A stretch of 64,000 nucleotides of DNA from an uncultured Clostridia bacterium (GCA_947066105.1 CAMSYM010000001.1:1-64000); one strand, 5' to 3'; counted from the stretch's first letter, positions 46,729 to 55,862 are shown. Notes: a model not told the origin generated them from the sequence alone. Numbers and translations are program-made.

Positions 46729-46755
46729 AGCCTGTATGCGAGTACGGGCTTTTTG
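46729..46755 (+). terminator. Terminator after the HD-domain gene
   Basis: 8-bp stem AGCCTGTA/TACGGGCT (46729-46736 with 46743-46750, one G-T pair), 6-nt loop and TTTT. Confidence 0.7.
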
Positions 46756-46822
46756 TTTGCCTTATTCGGCGTGACGCTCGAAATTGCCGAAGCGCGCAAT
46801 TCTTATTTAAAAACGTTTTGCA

Positions 46823-46828
46823 TATAAT
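46823..46828 (+). promoter_or_regulatory. -10 box of a short-leader promoter for the YkvI-like gene
   Basis: TATAAT at 46823-46828, then ACGGT and ATG 46834. The -35 region at 17 bp (TTCTTA) is weak. Confidence 0.5.
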
Positions 46829-46833
46829 ACGGT

Positions 46834-47895
46834 ATGTTTAAGTCATTTTTGCGCGCGATGTCGGTCGCGATGTTGATAGTAGGAACGGTCATCGGCGCGG
46901 GATTCGCGTCGGGAAAGGAAGTGGTGACGTTTTTCGGCGCAGTGCCTAACGTGTTTACGGCGCTCATAACGGGCGCGCTCGTTTTCGGGTGTTCTGTGCT
47001 GTTTCTGTTTGTCGGGCGGAGAGTGCAAAAAACAGATATAGGCGAAGTCAACGGCGCGGTTTTCGGTAAGCTCCGTCCGTTGGCGGACGTGTTCATGTTG
47101 TTTAATTCGATGACGGTACTCGGCGCAATGCTCGCGGGGTCGGACAGTATTGCCGCCGAATTTTTGGACATTCGACCGGTTACGTCCGTAATACTCGGAC
47201 TGTTGTGCGCTGTCATCGCCGTAAAGGGCATGTCGGGAGTTATCAAGGCAAACGCCGTGCTTGTTCCGATAATGATAGCCACGCTGTGCGTGTGTTCGGT
47301 AATGGCGATAGATTTTCCGTTCCGCCCGCAAAACAGCGGGATAAACGTGTATTCGATTGCGTTATACGTTTCTATGAACATGATACTCGGCGGAAGCGTG
47401 TTGACCACCGTTCACAAGCTGTCGCCGCGCGAAATACTGCTCGCGGCGGCGGTCGCGGCGCTCGTGATAGCCGGATTGTTGATGTGTATAATGGGTGCGT
47501 TGCAGTCTTGTTCCGCGTCGCACGCGGATATGCCGATGTTGCTCGTCGCGCTCAAAAACGGGCGAGCGATGTATTTTATCTGCTTGCCTGTTATCGCCGC
47601 GTCCATATTTACGACCATGCTTTCGGCGTTCAAATCGGTATACGATTATGTTCTCGGCTTTTTCAAAAATAAGATACTGTCGGCGGGCGCGGTGCTTATC
47701 GGCGGATTGGTCGTGGGCGCGTTCGGATTTTCCAATGTCGTAGGCACGCTGTATCCTATAATAGGCGCGGTCGGGATACTTTACATTGCGTGCAACTGTT
47801 GGTTCCTTATCCGCACGCGCGTAAAGCGCAAGGTCAAGACTAAGGCGAAAAAGATAAGGACGGCGGTAAAGCGGCGCGGACGCGGCGCGGTTTAA
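46834..47895 (+). CDS. YkvI-family membrane transporter-like protein
   Basis: 353 residues with about ten membrane helices and an N-terminal signature VAMLIVGTVIGAGFASGKEVVTFFG characteristic of the YkvI family, distant relatives of amino-acid/sodium symporters with a broken first helix around GAGFASG. The C-terminus is a strongly basic tail (VKRKVKTKAKKIRTAVKRRGRG). The substrate is unknown. There is no ribosome site; a -10 box lies 5 nt before the ATG. A strong terminator follows. Confidence 0.82.
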   Translation: MFKSFLRAMSVAMLIVGTVIGAGFASGKEVVTFFGAVPNVFTALITGALVFGCSVLFLFVGRRVQKTDIGEVNGAVFGKLRPLADVFMLFNSMTVLGAMLAGSDSIAAEFLDIRPVTSVILGLLCAVIAVKGMSGVIKANAVLVPIMIATLCVCSVMAIDFPFRPQNSGINVYSIALYVSMNMILGGSVLTTVHKLSPREILLAAAVAALVIAGLLMCIMGALQSCSASHADMPMLLVALKNGRAMYFICLPVIAASIFTTMLSAFKSVYDYVLGFFKNKILSAGAVLIGGLVVGAFGFSNVVGTLYPIIGAVGILYIACNCWFLIRTRVKRKVKTKAKKIRTAVKRRGRGAV

Positions 47896-47918
47896 CGGAA
47901 ACGGTTTTCGGCAATATC

Positions 47919-47957
47919 AAACCGAACGGCATGTAAAACAAGTCGTTCGGTTTTTTC
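47919..47957 (+). terminator. Terminator after the YkvI-like gene
   Basis: 10-bp stem AAACCGAACG/CGTTCGGTTT (47919-47928 with 47944-47953), 15-nt loop and a T run. It lies between convergent genes. Confidence 0.8.
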
Positions 47958-47977
47958 TGTATATTCGGTATTGCGCG

Positions 47978-48814
47978 CTATGCGTCTATGTGATAGCGTT
48001 TTTTTGTCAGTCTTTCCACTCCCGCGACGGCAAGGTACATTATTGTGGCGAGTATGCACAAAACGACTGTGCTTGCCATGACGAGATCCATTTTGAAAAC
48101 CTGGCTTCCGTAGATTATAAGATAGCCGAGTCCCGCCGTGGAAACGAGATATTCGCCCATGATAGTGCCTACCCAAGCAAGCCCGACGTTTATTTTGAGC
48201 ATGTTGACGAGCGCCGGCACATTGGCGGGGATTATCAGCTTTGTCAGTATTTGGAGCTTGCTCGCGCCCATGGAACGCAATAACAGTATCTTGCCTTCGT
48301 CGACCGACATAAAGCCGTTGAGTACGCTTATGACCGTGACTATTATGCAGATGAGAACGGTCATTACGACGATAGCTTGCGCGCCCGCGCCCACCCAAAT
48401 TATGATAATGGGGCCGAGCGCGATCTTAGGCAGTGCGTTAAGCACCACGATATACGGTTCGAGTACGCGCCGCAGTTTGGCAAACCGCCACAACAGAACG
48501 GCTATAACTATGCCGAGCGTGCTTGCGGCTATAAAGCCTATGATGCACTCGACGAGCGTGTACGCTATGTGTTTGAACAGATCGGCGGCGTCTATCGTCG
48601 ACAGCGTTTTGAATATGCGCGACGGACACGACGTTATAAACGAGTCTATCCAATCGAGCGACGCGGCAAGCTCCCACAGCCCGATGAACGCGAGCAACAG
48701 TCCGATCTGTAACAGTACGGTCGTGATCTTGTCGTTGCGGCGTTTGGCGAGAAAGATCTGTCGCGGCGTTCTTTTTCTGTCGATAAGACACGGGAACGGT
48801 CTTTTTATCTTCAT
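47978..48814 (-). CDS. ABC transporter permease, NitT/TauT (SsuC-like) type
   Basis: 278-residue permease with about six membrane helices and the ATPase-coupling EAA loop ALPKIALGPIIIIWVGAGAQ (about 140-160), typical of nitrate/sulfonate/taurine and thiamine-precursor importers. ATG 48814 follows AAAGGAG, so a longer frame starting at 48835 was rejected. It is the last gene of a four-gene operon with substrate-binding protein, ATPase and a 58-residue protein. Confidence 0.93.
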   Translation of the reverse strand: MKIKRPFPCLIDRKRTPRQIFLAKRRNDKITTVLLQIGLLLAFIGLWELAASLDWIDSFITSCPSRIFKTLSTIDAADLFKHIAYTLVECIIGFIAASTLGIVIAVLLWRFAKLRRVLEPYIVVLNALPKIALGPIIIIWVGAGAQAIVVMTVLICIIVTVISVLNGFMSVDEGKILLLRSMGASKLQILTKLIIPANVPALVNMLKINVGLAWVGTIMGEYLVSTAGLGYLIIYGSQVFKMDLVMASTVVLCILATIMYLAVAGVERLTKKRYHIDA

Positions 48815-48908
48815 GTTAGGCTCCTTTGCGCACAATGCGCATAAGTAGTGCGTTGAGCGAAATAGGGAACGTAAGTAACGGAAATTGCGTCGAAAAACGC
48901 GAAAAACG

Positions 48909-49085
48909 TTATTTCGCGGGTTCGCACTTGCTGTCGTCGTCTTTGGTCTTTAACGCGGTTTTGATCAGCGCGGCAACGTGTTTTGCAAACTCGTAGATAA
49001 AAGCGCCCGTGTCTTTGGCGAGCAGTACGGCGTCTGTCAGTACGCGTTTGCCGGTTGCTTTCCATGCGGTCTTTTCGTCGTTCAC
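48909..49085 (-). CDS. 58-residue helical protein inside the ABC operon
   Basis: Unrecognised small protein starting MNDEKTAWKATGKRVLTDAV. GTG 49085 overlaps the stop of the ATPase gene (GTGA) and has GGAGG 6-7 nt upstream, better than most sites here, so it is probably translated. Residues 12-46 form an amphipathic to hydrophobic helix (VLLAKDTGAFIYEFAKHVAALIKTAL would continue it), and the tail is charged. It could be a membrane-associated accessory part of the importer or an unrelated passenger. Confidence 0.7.
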   Translation of the reverse strand: MNDEKTAWKATGKRVLTDAVLLAKDTGAFIYEFAKHVAALIKTALKTKDDDSKCEPAK

Positions 49086-49834
49086 AGCGATACCTCCTTC
49101 CACACGCGGTCGAACCATTCCGAAAAGCGCGGGTTTTCGCGGCGACGGAGCGGACTGGGCGCGGTGATGTCTATATCGAATATTGTTTTAACGGTCGCGG
49201 GTCGCTTGGTAAGGACCACTATGCGGTCCGCCATGGACACCGCTTCCGAGATATCGTGAGTGACGAGCAGCGCAGTTTTGTGTTCGCTTTTTATTATGGA
49301 ATGAACGTCGTCGCAAACCGTCATGCGCGTTTGAAAATCGACGGCGGAAAACGGTTCGTCCAATAAAAGCATGCGCGGCTTGAATGCGAGCGTGCGTATG
49401 AGCGCGGCGCGCTGGCGCATACCGCCCGAAAGTTCGGTAGGGTAAGAATTGCGAAACTCGCCCAAACCGTATTTATCGAGCATTCCGAGCGCGTAGTTTT
49501 TGGATTCGTCGGTGAGCTTTTTTTGTACGGAAAGTCCGAGCATAACGTTGGATTCGATGGTGCGCCATTCAAACAGATTGTCGCGTTGCAACATGTAGCC
49601 GACGCTTCCCGACGACGCGACCACAGGCTCGCCGTCTATTTTTACCGCGCCGTTCGTCGGCGGCAACAGTCCCGCTATCATCGAAAGCAGCGTCGTTTTG
49701 CCGCAACCCGACGGACCGACGAGTGCGATAAACTCGCCCTCGTCGACCGTGAACGTCAGGTCGCGCACCGCCTCGGTCTCGCTTTTTTCGGTCTGATAAA
49801 TAAGATCGACGTGATCGATATCGAGTAGCGCCAT
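49082..49834 (-). CDS. ABC transporter ATP-binding protein, NitT/TauT (SsuB-like) type
   Basis: 250-residue ATPase with Walker A VGPSGCGKTT (about 39-48), Q-loop YMLQRDNLFEW, signature LSGGMRQRAALIRTLAF, Walker B MLLLDEPFSAVD and switch His in LLVTHDISEAVSMADRIVVL. The C-terminal PRFSEWFDRVWKEV is usual for SsuB/TauB-like ATPases. ATG 49834 lies 14 nt after the substrate-binding gene. Confidence 0.95.
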   Translation of the reverse strand: MALLDIDHVDLIYQTEKSETEAVRDLTFTVDEGEFIALVGPSGCGKTTLLSMIAGLLPPTNGAVKIDGEPVVASSGSVGYMLQRDNLFEWRTIESNVMLGLSVQKKLTDESKNYALGMLDKYGLGEFRNSYPTELSGGMRQRAALIRTLAFKPRMLLLDEPFSAVDFQTRMTVCDDVHSIIKSEHKTALLVTHDISEAVSMADRIVVLTKRPATVKTIFDIDITAPSPLRRRENPRFSEWFDRVWKEVSL

Positions 49835-49848
49835 ATCGTTATACCCGC

Positions 49849-50856
49849 TTATAAGCCGAGCTCTTTTACAAGCTCGTTCGCTATGGTGTTGTCGACCGCG
49901 ACGTTGTAATCCGCGCGTGTTTCGAGCGTGCCGGCGTTTTCCATAATATCCTGCAATCTGTCGAACGTCGACTGCGCAAGCACGGGCGACGTCGCCCACG
50001 CCTTGATGCCGAGATAGCTTTTTACGGATGCGGCGATCGACGTTAACTCGATGCCCGCAAACGACGGCGATAACGCTTCGGCTACCTTTTCGGGCGTGTT
50101 TTCGTTCATATATTTATATCCGCGCAGTACGGCGCGCAAAAACGCTTTGGCGGTGTCGTTGTTTTCGGTCAGCCACGATTTTTGCGCGGAGAACGCCGTG
50201 TACGGCACTTCGCCCGACGCTTCGCCGACGGACGCTACGATGTAGCCTTTGCCGCTTGCCACGTATTCGGACGCAGTCGGCTCGAACATGGTGGTGTATG
50301 CTATCGACTTATCGGTTTCGAACGTGCCGACCATCGCGTCGAACCCGACCGAAGTGTCGAACAGCGGCGTGTCGGTGTTTACGCCGTGCTGATTGAGTAC
50401 GTATTGAAGCGTCATTGCGGGCACTCCGCCGGGGCGTCCCGCGAGTATGTGCTTGCCTTCGAGCGATGCCCAATCGAAATTCGGTTCGGGTTCGCGTCCG
50501 ACAAGGAACGACCCGTCGCGCTGAGTGAGCAATCCGAATATCACGGGGTAATTGCGTTGTCCTTCCACATGGCAGTAGATAGTGGCTTCGGGTCCCATAA
50601 GCCCGATATCGGACGAGCCGGATATGACGGAAGTCATTACTTTATCCGCGCCGCCGCCGTTGGAAAGCTCGATCTTGATGTTTTCTTCGTCGAAGTAGCC
50701 GTTGTTGATCGCGATGTACAACGGGGCGTAAAAGATGGAGTGCGTTACTTCGCATAGCCGTACGGTGGTTTTTCCGTCGTTGTTGCACGCGATCAGCGCA
50801 AACGGCGACAGTGCGAGTAACACAGCGGTTACAAGAGCGGTGATTTTTCCTTTCAT
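49849..50856 (-). CDS. ABC transporter substrate-binding lipoprotein (SsuA/THI5-like)
   Basis: 335-residue lipoprotein with signal and lipobox ALIACNN (Cys24). The NMT1/THI5-like fold is seen in SIFYAPLYIAINNGYFDEENI, GGADKVMTSVISGSSDIGLMGPEA and LEGKHILAGRPGGVPAMTLQYVL. The family brings in sulfonates, nitrate or thiamine precursors; the substrate is not decidable, and no TPP riboswitch or S-box is visible upstream. GGAGG precedes ATG 50856. It is the first gene of the operon. Confidence 0.92.
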   Translation of the reverse strand: MKGKITALVTAVLLALSPFALIACNNDGKTTVRLCEVTHSIFYAPLYIAINNGYFDEENIKIELSNGGGADKVMTSVISGSSDIGLMGPEATIYCHVEGQRNYPVIFGLLTQRDGSFLVGREPEPNFDWASLEGKHILAGRPGGVPAMTLQYVLNQHGVNTDTPLFDTSVGFDAMVGTFETDKSIAYTTMFEPTASEYVASGKGYIVASVGEASGEVPYTAFSAQKSWLTENNDTAKAFLRAVLRGYKYMNENTPEKVAEALSPSFAGIELTSIAASVKSYLGIKAWATSPVLAQSTFDRLQDIMENAGTLETRADYNVAVDNTIANELVKELGL

Positions 50857-50962
50857 GGTGTCCTCCGTGACATAAATTATATTCCAGTGTATGCCGTCGG
50901 ACGCCGCGCGGTGCAAACGCAGATTTTGTACATAAAACGCCTATATTGTGGAATGATGCGTA

Positions 50963-50991
50963 TTGACAAATATCTTATTGTGTGATATAAT
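50963..50991 (+). promoter_or_regulatory. Perfect consensus promoter
   Basis: TTGACA (50963-50968), 17-bp spacer, TATAAT (50986-50991), upstream of the small membrane protein gene; GGAGG follows at 51009-51013. Confidence 0.9.
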
Positions 50992-51018
50992 ACACATAGT
51001 AAAGTCATGGAGGTAAAA

Positions 51019-51555
51019 ATGGCTAAAAAGAAAAGCGGTAACGTAATGGGGTTCGTGCTGTTGGCGATAATACTCGTCGCGCTCGTACTCGTAGTCGTCG
51101 GCATGTTTGTCGGGCAGGTGGTGATGACCACGTCGAGCAAGTTGATCGGTCAATCCGAATCGACGGTCTTTAAACTATTTGACGGCGACGTGTGGAAGGT
51201 TACCGAAATAGGCGATAAAAAGGTAGGCGTAAGCAACGTATTCGGTATTATTTCGTTTATCGTGACGCTTGCGGGGCTTGTCGTATTGTTGCTCGACGGT
51301 ATCGTGCATTACGTACTCGGCAAGGATCTCAAAATAATACGGTTCATAGGCGTGGCGGCTGCCGTCGTAGGCGCTATACTCGTTCTCACTGCGGGGCTTG
51401 TAATGGCGGGTCAGTGCAGCGATGGACTCGGTATGGATCTCGGCGACCTTGCGCAAAACACGTTCACCGCGGGCGCGGGCGTTTGGCTCGGCTTTATCGG
51501 CGGGCTTGTCGGCGCGGTAGGCGGCGGACTCGGACTTCTTAAAAAGTTCAAATAA
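51019..51555 (+). CDS. Four-helix membrane protein of unknown function
   Basis: 178-residue protein with a short basic N-terminus (AKKKSGN) and four membrane segments (about 9-35, 70-92, 105-130 and 150-172), glycine-rich. It has its own perfect promoter, a GGAGG site and a strong terminator, so it is a single-gene unit that should be highly expressed. No family motif is recognised. Confidence 0.7.
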   Translation: MAKKKSGNVMGFVLLAIILVALVLVVVGMFVGQVVMTTSSKLIGQSESTVFKLFDGDVWKVTEIGDKKVGVSNVFGIISFIVTLAGLVVLLLDGIVHYVLGKDLKIIRFIGVAAAVVGAILVLTAGLVMAGQCSDGLGMDLGDLAQNTFTAGAGVWLGFIGGLVGAVGGGLGLLKKFK

Positions 51556-51575
51556 CACAAGTGTAAAGTCAAGCG

Positions 51576-51601
51576 GCGGGCGTGTTAAGCGCCCGCTTTT
51601 T
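51576..51601 (+). terminator. Terminator after the four-helix membrane protein
   Basis: 7-bp GC-rich stem GCGGGCG/CGCCCGC (51576-51582 with 51590-51596), 7-nt loop, T tract. Confidence 0.85.
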
Positions 51602-51734
51602 GCGTGGCGCGAATTTTGAGTATCCCGTAGCGCCCGCGTTGTTTGTAGGTGTTCTGTAACGGCTCGGCTTACAGATACGCTCGGCGTTTCATGCGCGGGA
51701 TATGCATTAGGGGCGGTTTTCGTTTGTATTATGA

Positions 51735-51763
51735 TTGCTTTTTTTGTTGCGGTGTGCTAAAAT
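51735..51763 (+). promoter_or_regulatory. Promoter for valS
   Basis: TTGCTT (51735-51740), 17-bp spacer, TAAAAT (51758-51763), then AAAGGAG before ATG 51790. The leader of about 20 nt leaves no room for a T-box. Confidence 0.65.
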
Positions 51764-51789
51764 AAATCTTACAGTCAAAGGAGCGCGTT

Positions 51790-54351
51790 ATGGACAAAAC
51801 GTACAATCCGCAAGAATTCGAACAACGCATTTACAAACGCTGGGTCGACGGCAAATGCTTCGAGCCGCGTAGCGGCAAAGCCAAAAAGAAGTTTTCCATC
51901 GTTCAGCCGCCGCCCAACATAACGGGGCAATTACACGTTGGGCATTCCATGGACGTGACGATCGCCGACTCGGTAGTCAGATACAAGCGCATGAAAGGGT
52001 ACGAAACGCTGTGGTTGCCCGGTATCGACCATGCGTCGATAGCGACCGAAGTAAAGGTCGTCGAAGCCATGCGCGAAGAAGGATTGTCCAAAGCGGACGT
52101 CGGTCGCGACGGGTTTTTGTCGCGCGCTTGGGATTGGAAAGAAAAATACGGCAACCGCATAGTCGAACAGCTCAAAACCATGGGCGTCAGTCTCGATTGG
52201 TCGAGAATGGCGTTCACAATGGACGAGCGGTGTTCCAAGGCGGTGCGCGAAGTTTTCGTATCTTTGTACGAACAAGGGTACATATACCGCGGCGACCGCA
52301 TAATAAATTGGTGTCCCGGTTGCAAAACGGCGATTTCGGACGCCGAGGTCGAGTATACGACCGAGCCGAGTCATTTATGGCATATCAAATACCCGTTCAA
52401 GGACGGCAGCGGCTATGTGACCGTTGCGACGACCCGTCCCGAAACGCTGTTGGGCGACACCGCGGTGGCGGTCAGTCCCAAGGACAACCGTTATGCAGGC
52501 ATGGAAAACAAGCTGTTGATATTGCCGCTGATCGGACGCGAGATACCTATCGTTTACGACGAATACGTAGAAGCGGACTTCGGTACCGGCGCGGTCAAGA
52601 TAACGCCCGCGCACGATCCCAACGATTTCGAAGTGGGCGCGCGACACGGATTGGAAGTTATCCGCGTCATGAACGACGACGGTACTATGAACGAGCTTGC
52701 GGGCAAGTATGCGGGGCTTACTCGCGAGGAAGCGCGCAAAGCGGTCGTAGCCGATCTTACGGCGCAGGGCTTGCTCGAAAAGACAGAGGACTACACTCAC
52801 AACGTCGGGCATTGTTACAGGTGTCACCAAACCATCGAGCCTATGGTAAGCAAGCAGTGGTTCGTCAAGATGAAAGAGCTTGCCGCGCCCGCTATCGACG
52901 CGGTAAAAACGGGCAAGACCAAGTTTATCCCCAAGCGGTTCGAAAAAACGTATTTCAATTGGATGAACAATATCCGCGACTGGTGTATTTCCAGACAGCT
53001 GTGGTGGGGACACCGTATTCCCGTTTATTACTGCGACGGGTGCGGAAAAGAGATCGCGAGCCGCGAAGATCTGACGGCATGTCCGCATTGCGGCGGCAAA
53101 CTGCGTCAAGACGAAGACGTGCTCGATACGTGGTTTTCGTCGGCGTTGTGGCCGTTCTCCACGCTCGGCTGGCCGCAACAGACTGCCGATCTCGAAAAAT
53201 TTTATCCCACCGATCTGTTGGTGACAGGCTACGACATAATAACCTTTTGGGTGTCGCGCATGTTGTTTGCCGGCATAAAGTTTACGGGCAAACCGCCGTT
53301 TGCCGACGTGTATATACACGGACTCGTGCGCGACGGCATGGGGCATAAAATGAGCAAGTCGTCGGGCAACGGCGTAGATCCGATAGAAGTGATCAACACC
53401 GCGGGCGCGGACGCGCTTAGGTTCGCGCTCGTAAACGGTATCGCGCGCGGCGGCGATGTTTGCTTTTCCAACGCATCGCTCAATTCGTACCGTAATTTTA
53501 TGAACAAGCTGTATAATGCCGCCAAATTTGTTATCGGCGCGTGTCAAAACGGCTATGAGAAAACGCCCAAAGCACTCACAGCGGGCGACGGCTGGGTGAT
53601 AGGCAGGATAAACGAGCTTATTGCCGCAGTCAATCATTCCATGAATAGGTATGACGTAGGGCGTGCGGCGCGGCTTTTGTACGATTTTATTTGGGACGAG
53701 TTTTGCGATTGGTATATCGAGTTTGCAAAAGTTCAGCTCAAAAACGGCAATGCGAAAAATACCGCGGGCGTATTGAGATACGCTTTGGAAACGTTGTTGA
53801 AGCTCGTGCACCCGATAATACCGTTTATCACTACCGAGATATACGACAATTTGCCCGATGCGACGGGTGAGTTGATGCTGTGCGATTTCCCCAAGAAAAG
53901 ACGCGGCGACTTCGGGTCTGCGATCGCGCTTACGGACAAGTTAAAGGAATGCGTGCGCGCCGTGCGCAATCTCAAACAGACCAATTCGGCGGTAGACAAA
54001 ACGCCCGAATTATACTGCGACGGCGACGACGGGCTTTGCGCCGCGGTCGAGTACTATATGCCGACGCTTGCCAAAACGTCGGAAGTCAAGCGTGCGGAGC
54101 ATCCCGAAAATTGCGCGCTCGTGGCGCTCGACGGCATCAATATGTACGTTCCGCTCGCCGACACGCAAAAGGAGCGCGAACGGTTGGAAAAAGAGCTTGC
54201 GCACGCTAAAAGCGAGCTTGCTTTGGCGCAATCCAAGCTTGCCAATCAAGGCTTTTGCCAAAAAGCGCCGCAAAAGCTTATCGACGCCGAACGCGAAAAA
54301 GTCAAGACGTATACCGAGTTGGTGCGCGTTATATCCGAAAAACTCGCCTGA
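51790..54351 (+). CDS. valS: Valyl-tRNA synthetase
   Basis: Class I synthetase of 853 residues. The HIGH motif is HVGH in PPPNITGQLHVGHSMD (about 37-52), the editing (CP1) domain spans about 180-350 (TTRPETLLGDTAVAVSP), a zinc-like CPHCGGKLRQDEDVLDTWFSSALWPFS follows, and KMSKSSGN is at about 518-525. The C-terminus has an anticodon domain (FIWDEFCDWYIEFAK) and a coiled-coil tail KERERLEKELAHAKSELALAQ near 800-825. The start has AAAGGAG. It has normal length. Confidence 0.98.
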   Translation: MDKTYNPQEFEQRIYKRWVDGKCFEPRSGKAKKKFSIVQPPPNITGQLHVGHSMDVTIADSVVRYKRMKGYETLWLPGIDHASIATEVKVVEAMREEGLSKADVGRDGFLSRAWDWKEKYGNRIVEQLKTMGVSLDWSRMAFTMDERCSKAVREVFVSLYEQGYIYRGDRIINWCPGCKTAISDAEVEYTTEPSHLWHIKYPFKDGSGYVTVATTRPETLLGDTAVAVSPKDNRYAGMENKLLILPLIGREIPIVYDEYVEADFGTGAVKITPAHDPNDFEVGARHGLEVIRVMNDDGTMNELAGKYAGLTREEARKAVVADLTAQGLLEKTEDYTHNVGHCYRCHQTIEPMVSKQWFVKMKELAAPAIDAVKTGKTKFIPKRFEKTYFNWMNNIRDWCISRQLWWGHRIPVYYCDGCGKEIASREDLTACPHCGGKLRQDEDVLDTWFSSALWPFSTLGWPQQTADLEKFYPTDLLVTGYDIITFWVSRMLFAGIKFTGKPPFADVYIHGLVRDGMGHKMSKSSGNGVDPIEVINTAGADALRFALVNGIARGGDVCFSNASLNSYRNFMNKLYNAAKFVIGACQNGYEKTPKALTAGDGWVIGRINELIAAVNHSMNRYDVGRAARLLYDFIWDEFCDWYIEFAKVQLKNGNAKNTAGVLRYALETLLKLVHPIIPFITTEIYDNLPDATGELMLCDFPKKRRGDFGSAIALTDKLKECVRAVRNLKQTNSAVDKTPELYCDGDDGLCAAVEYYMPTLAKTSEVKRAEHPENCALVALDGINMYVPLADTQKERERLEKELAHAKSELALAQSKLANQGFCQKAPQKLIDAEREKVKTYTELVRVISEKLA

Positions 54352-54376
54352 CGGCAGGTATATTTTTCAAAAACCG

Positions 54377-54405
54377 TTTACTTTTACCGAATAATGTGTT
54401 ATCAT
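54377..54405 (+). promoter_or_regulatory. Promoter for the DUF4364 gene group
   Basis: TTTACT (54377-54382), 17-bp spacer, TATCAT (54400-54405), in the 101-bp gap after valS. Confidence 0.5.
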
Positions 54406-54452
54406 ATACGGTACAACGCAATGCTTGCGTTAAATTCGATACGGAGCGAGAT

Positions 54453-54977
54453 TTGGAACAGTCCGAAGAGGAATTGCTCAATAAGCTGATCGTATTGTTC
54501 GTGTTCGATAAAATGGATATCGCGCTCGACTACAATTCGATAATAAACATCTGCTACACGCAAAACGGGTGGATGATGCCTTTGTATTGCATGGATACGA
54601 TAGACAAGCTTACCAAATCCAATTTTATCCACAAGACCGAGCGCGGCAAAGAAAAGCTTTATACAATGACGCCCGAAGGCAGGGAATGCCTGGCGAATTT
54701 TTATTCGCGCATACCCGAATCGCTCAGGCAGGAAATAAGCGACTACGTAAAAGACAATCGCATGTCGTATAAGCGGCGGCAGGAATACAAGCATACGTAT
54801 TATAAAAACAAGGACGGCACGTATACCGTATACTTACGCATAGTCGAGCCGAGCGCCACGCTTCTCGAAATGAAGTTTGTAGTAGCTAACAATCGCACGG
54901 CGAAATACATACACGAAAACTGGGAAAAGCGTGCGGCAAGCATTTACCTGCTGTTGCACGATCAACTTACCGAATAG
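54453..54977 (+). CDS. DUF4364-family protein
   Basis: 174-residue protein matching the DUF4364 pattern common in Clostridia. EEELLNKLIVLFVFDKMDIALDYNSIINICYTQNGWMMPLYCMDTIDKLTKSNFI forms a winged-helix-like N-terminal half, and a beta-rich C-terminal half follows (GTYTVYLRIVEPSATLLEMKFVV). A DNA-binding role is plausible but not shown. The start is TTG 54453, with ACGGAG 6 nt upstream; an upstream in-frame extension to 54255 lies inside valS and was rejected. TSCPD and bioY genes follow closely. Confidence 0.88.
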   Translation: MEQSEEELLNKLIVLFVFDKMDIALDYNSIINICYTQNGWMMPLYCMDTIDKLTKSNFIHKTERGKEKLYTMTPEGRECLANFYSRIPESLRQEISDYVKDNRMSYKRRQEYKHTYYKNKDGTYTVYLRIVEPSATLLEMKFVVANNRTAKYIHENWEKRAASIYLLLHDQLTE

Positions 54978-54992
54978 CGCGGAGGGCAATTT

Positions 54993-55244
54993 ATGTATTC
55001 GTATAAGACCAGCGGCACTTGCTCGCAGGAAATACTTTTCGACGTAGACGGCGGAAAGCTGAGATCGGTAAAATTCATTCGCGGCTGCGTAGGCAACACG
55101 CAGGGCGTTGCTCGGCTCGCGGAAGGGCGCGACGTCGACGAAGTGATCGCGTTGTTGGAGGGCGTACAGTGCCGCAACGGTACGTCCTGTCCCGATCAGC
55201 TCGCAAAGGCGCTCAAAGCGTACAAAGCGGGCGAATTGAACTAA
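54993..55244 (+). CDS. TSCPD-domain protein (TIGR03905 type)
   Basis: 83-residue protein with the full TSCPD pattern: SYKTSGTCSQEILFDVDGGKLRSVKFIRGCVGNTQGVARLAEG, then GVQCRNGTSCPDQLAKAL. The same domain ends some ribonucleotide reductases; stand-alone copies have no proven function. The three conserved Cys (10, 32 and 66; plus Cys60) could bind metal. GGAGGG precedes ATG 54993 by about 8 nt. It sits between DUF4364 and bioY. Confidence 0.93.
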   Translation: MYSYKTSGTCSQEILFDVDGGKLRSVKFIRGCVGNTQGVARLAEGRDVDEVIALLEGVQCRNGTSCPDQLAKALKAYKAGELN

Positions 55245-55257
55245 AAGCAGGTAGGGC

Positions 55258-55809
55258 ATGAATACCAAAAGACTCGTATATATCGCGATATTCACCGCAT
55301 TGATAACGGTGGGCGGGCTTGTGTCCGTGCCGATCCCGTTCACGCAGGTCGAGCTGTCGTTCCAGACTGTGTTCGTCATAATGGCGGGACTGATGCTCGG
55401 CGGTCGCGACGGCGCGCTTGCCGTGCTCGTATATGTCGCGATGGGGCTTTTGGGCTTGCCCGTATTTACCAAAGGCGGCGGGCTCGGATATGTGGTCATG
55501 CCGTCGTTCGGATATTTGATAGGGTTTCCGATAGGCGCGTTTTTGACGGGCATATTGCGGTCGAGAATAAAAAACGTTACGCGCGGCAATGCTTTTATTT
55601 GCGCGCTTATAGGCATGATCCCCGTCTATGCGATCGGCGTGACATATCAAGTACTGATCCTTTATTATTATGTAGGCAGTACTTGGGCGGCGGCTATCGG
55701 CGGAGTTCCTGCGATCGGCGTGTTGCTGTTAAAGGACGCGGTGCTTGTAGGATTCGCGGCGGCGTTGTATCCGGCGGTACACCGCGCAATGCGTTATCGC
55801 GCGGCATGA
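55258..55809 (+). CDS. bioY: Biotin transporter BioY (ECF S component)
   Basis: 183-residue membrane protein with six helices and the BioY signature LGGRDGALAVLVYVAMGLLGLPVFTKGGGLGYVVMPSFGYLIGFPIGA. BioY takes up biotin alone or with the shared ECF module, which is not present here, so a distant EcfAAT is probably used. The gap to the TSCPD gene is 13 nt, and AGGTAGG lies before ATG 55258. No biotin genes or BirA site are seen nearby. Confidence 0.95.
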   Translation: MNTKRLVYIAIFTALITVGGLVSVPIPFTQVELSFQTVFVIMAGLMLGGRDGALAVLVYVAMGLLGLPVFTKGGGLGYVVMPSFGYLIGFPIGAFLTGILRSRIKNVTRGNAFICALIGMIPVYAIGVTYQVLILYYYVGSTWAAAIGGVPAIGVLLLKDAVLVGFAAALYPAVHRAMRYRAA

Positions 55810-55862
55810 TGTAGGTCGTACTCGGCGACAAGCCGAGTATTTTGTTATTTAACGGAGATAAA

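Noticed and set aside
50857-50962. TPP riboswitch or S-box before the ABC importer
   Set aside because: No CTGAGA-type or S-box core and too little room; the transported substrate stays unknown.
51602-51789. T-box leader before valS
   Set aside because: The leader from the predicted promoter is about 20 nt, and no T-box or specifier-like sequence is seen.
52375-53811. 478-residue frame antisense to valS
   Set aside because: Shadow of a certain gene.
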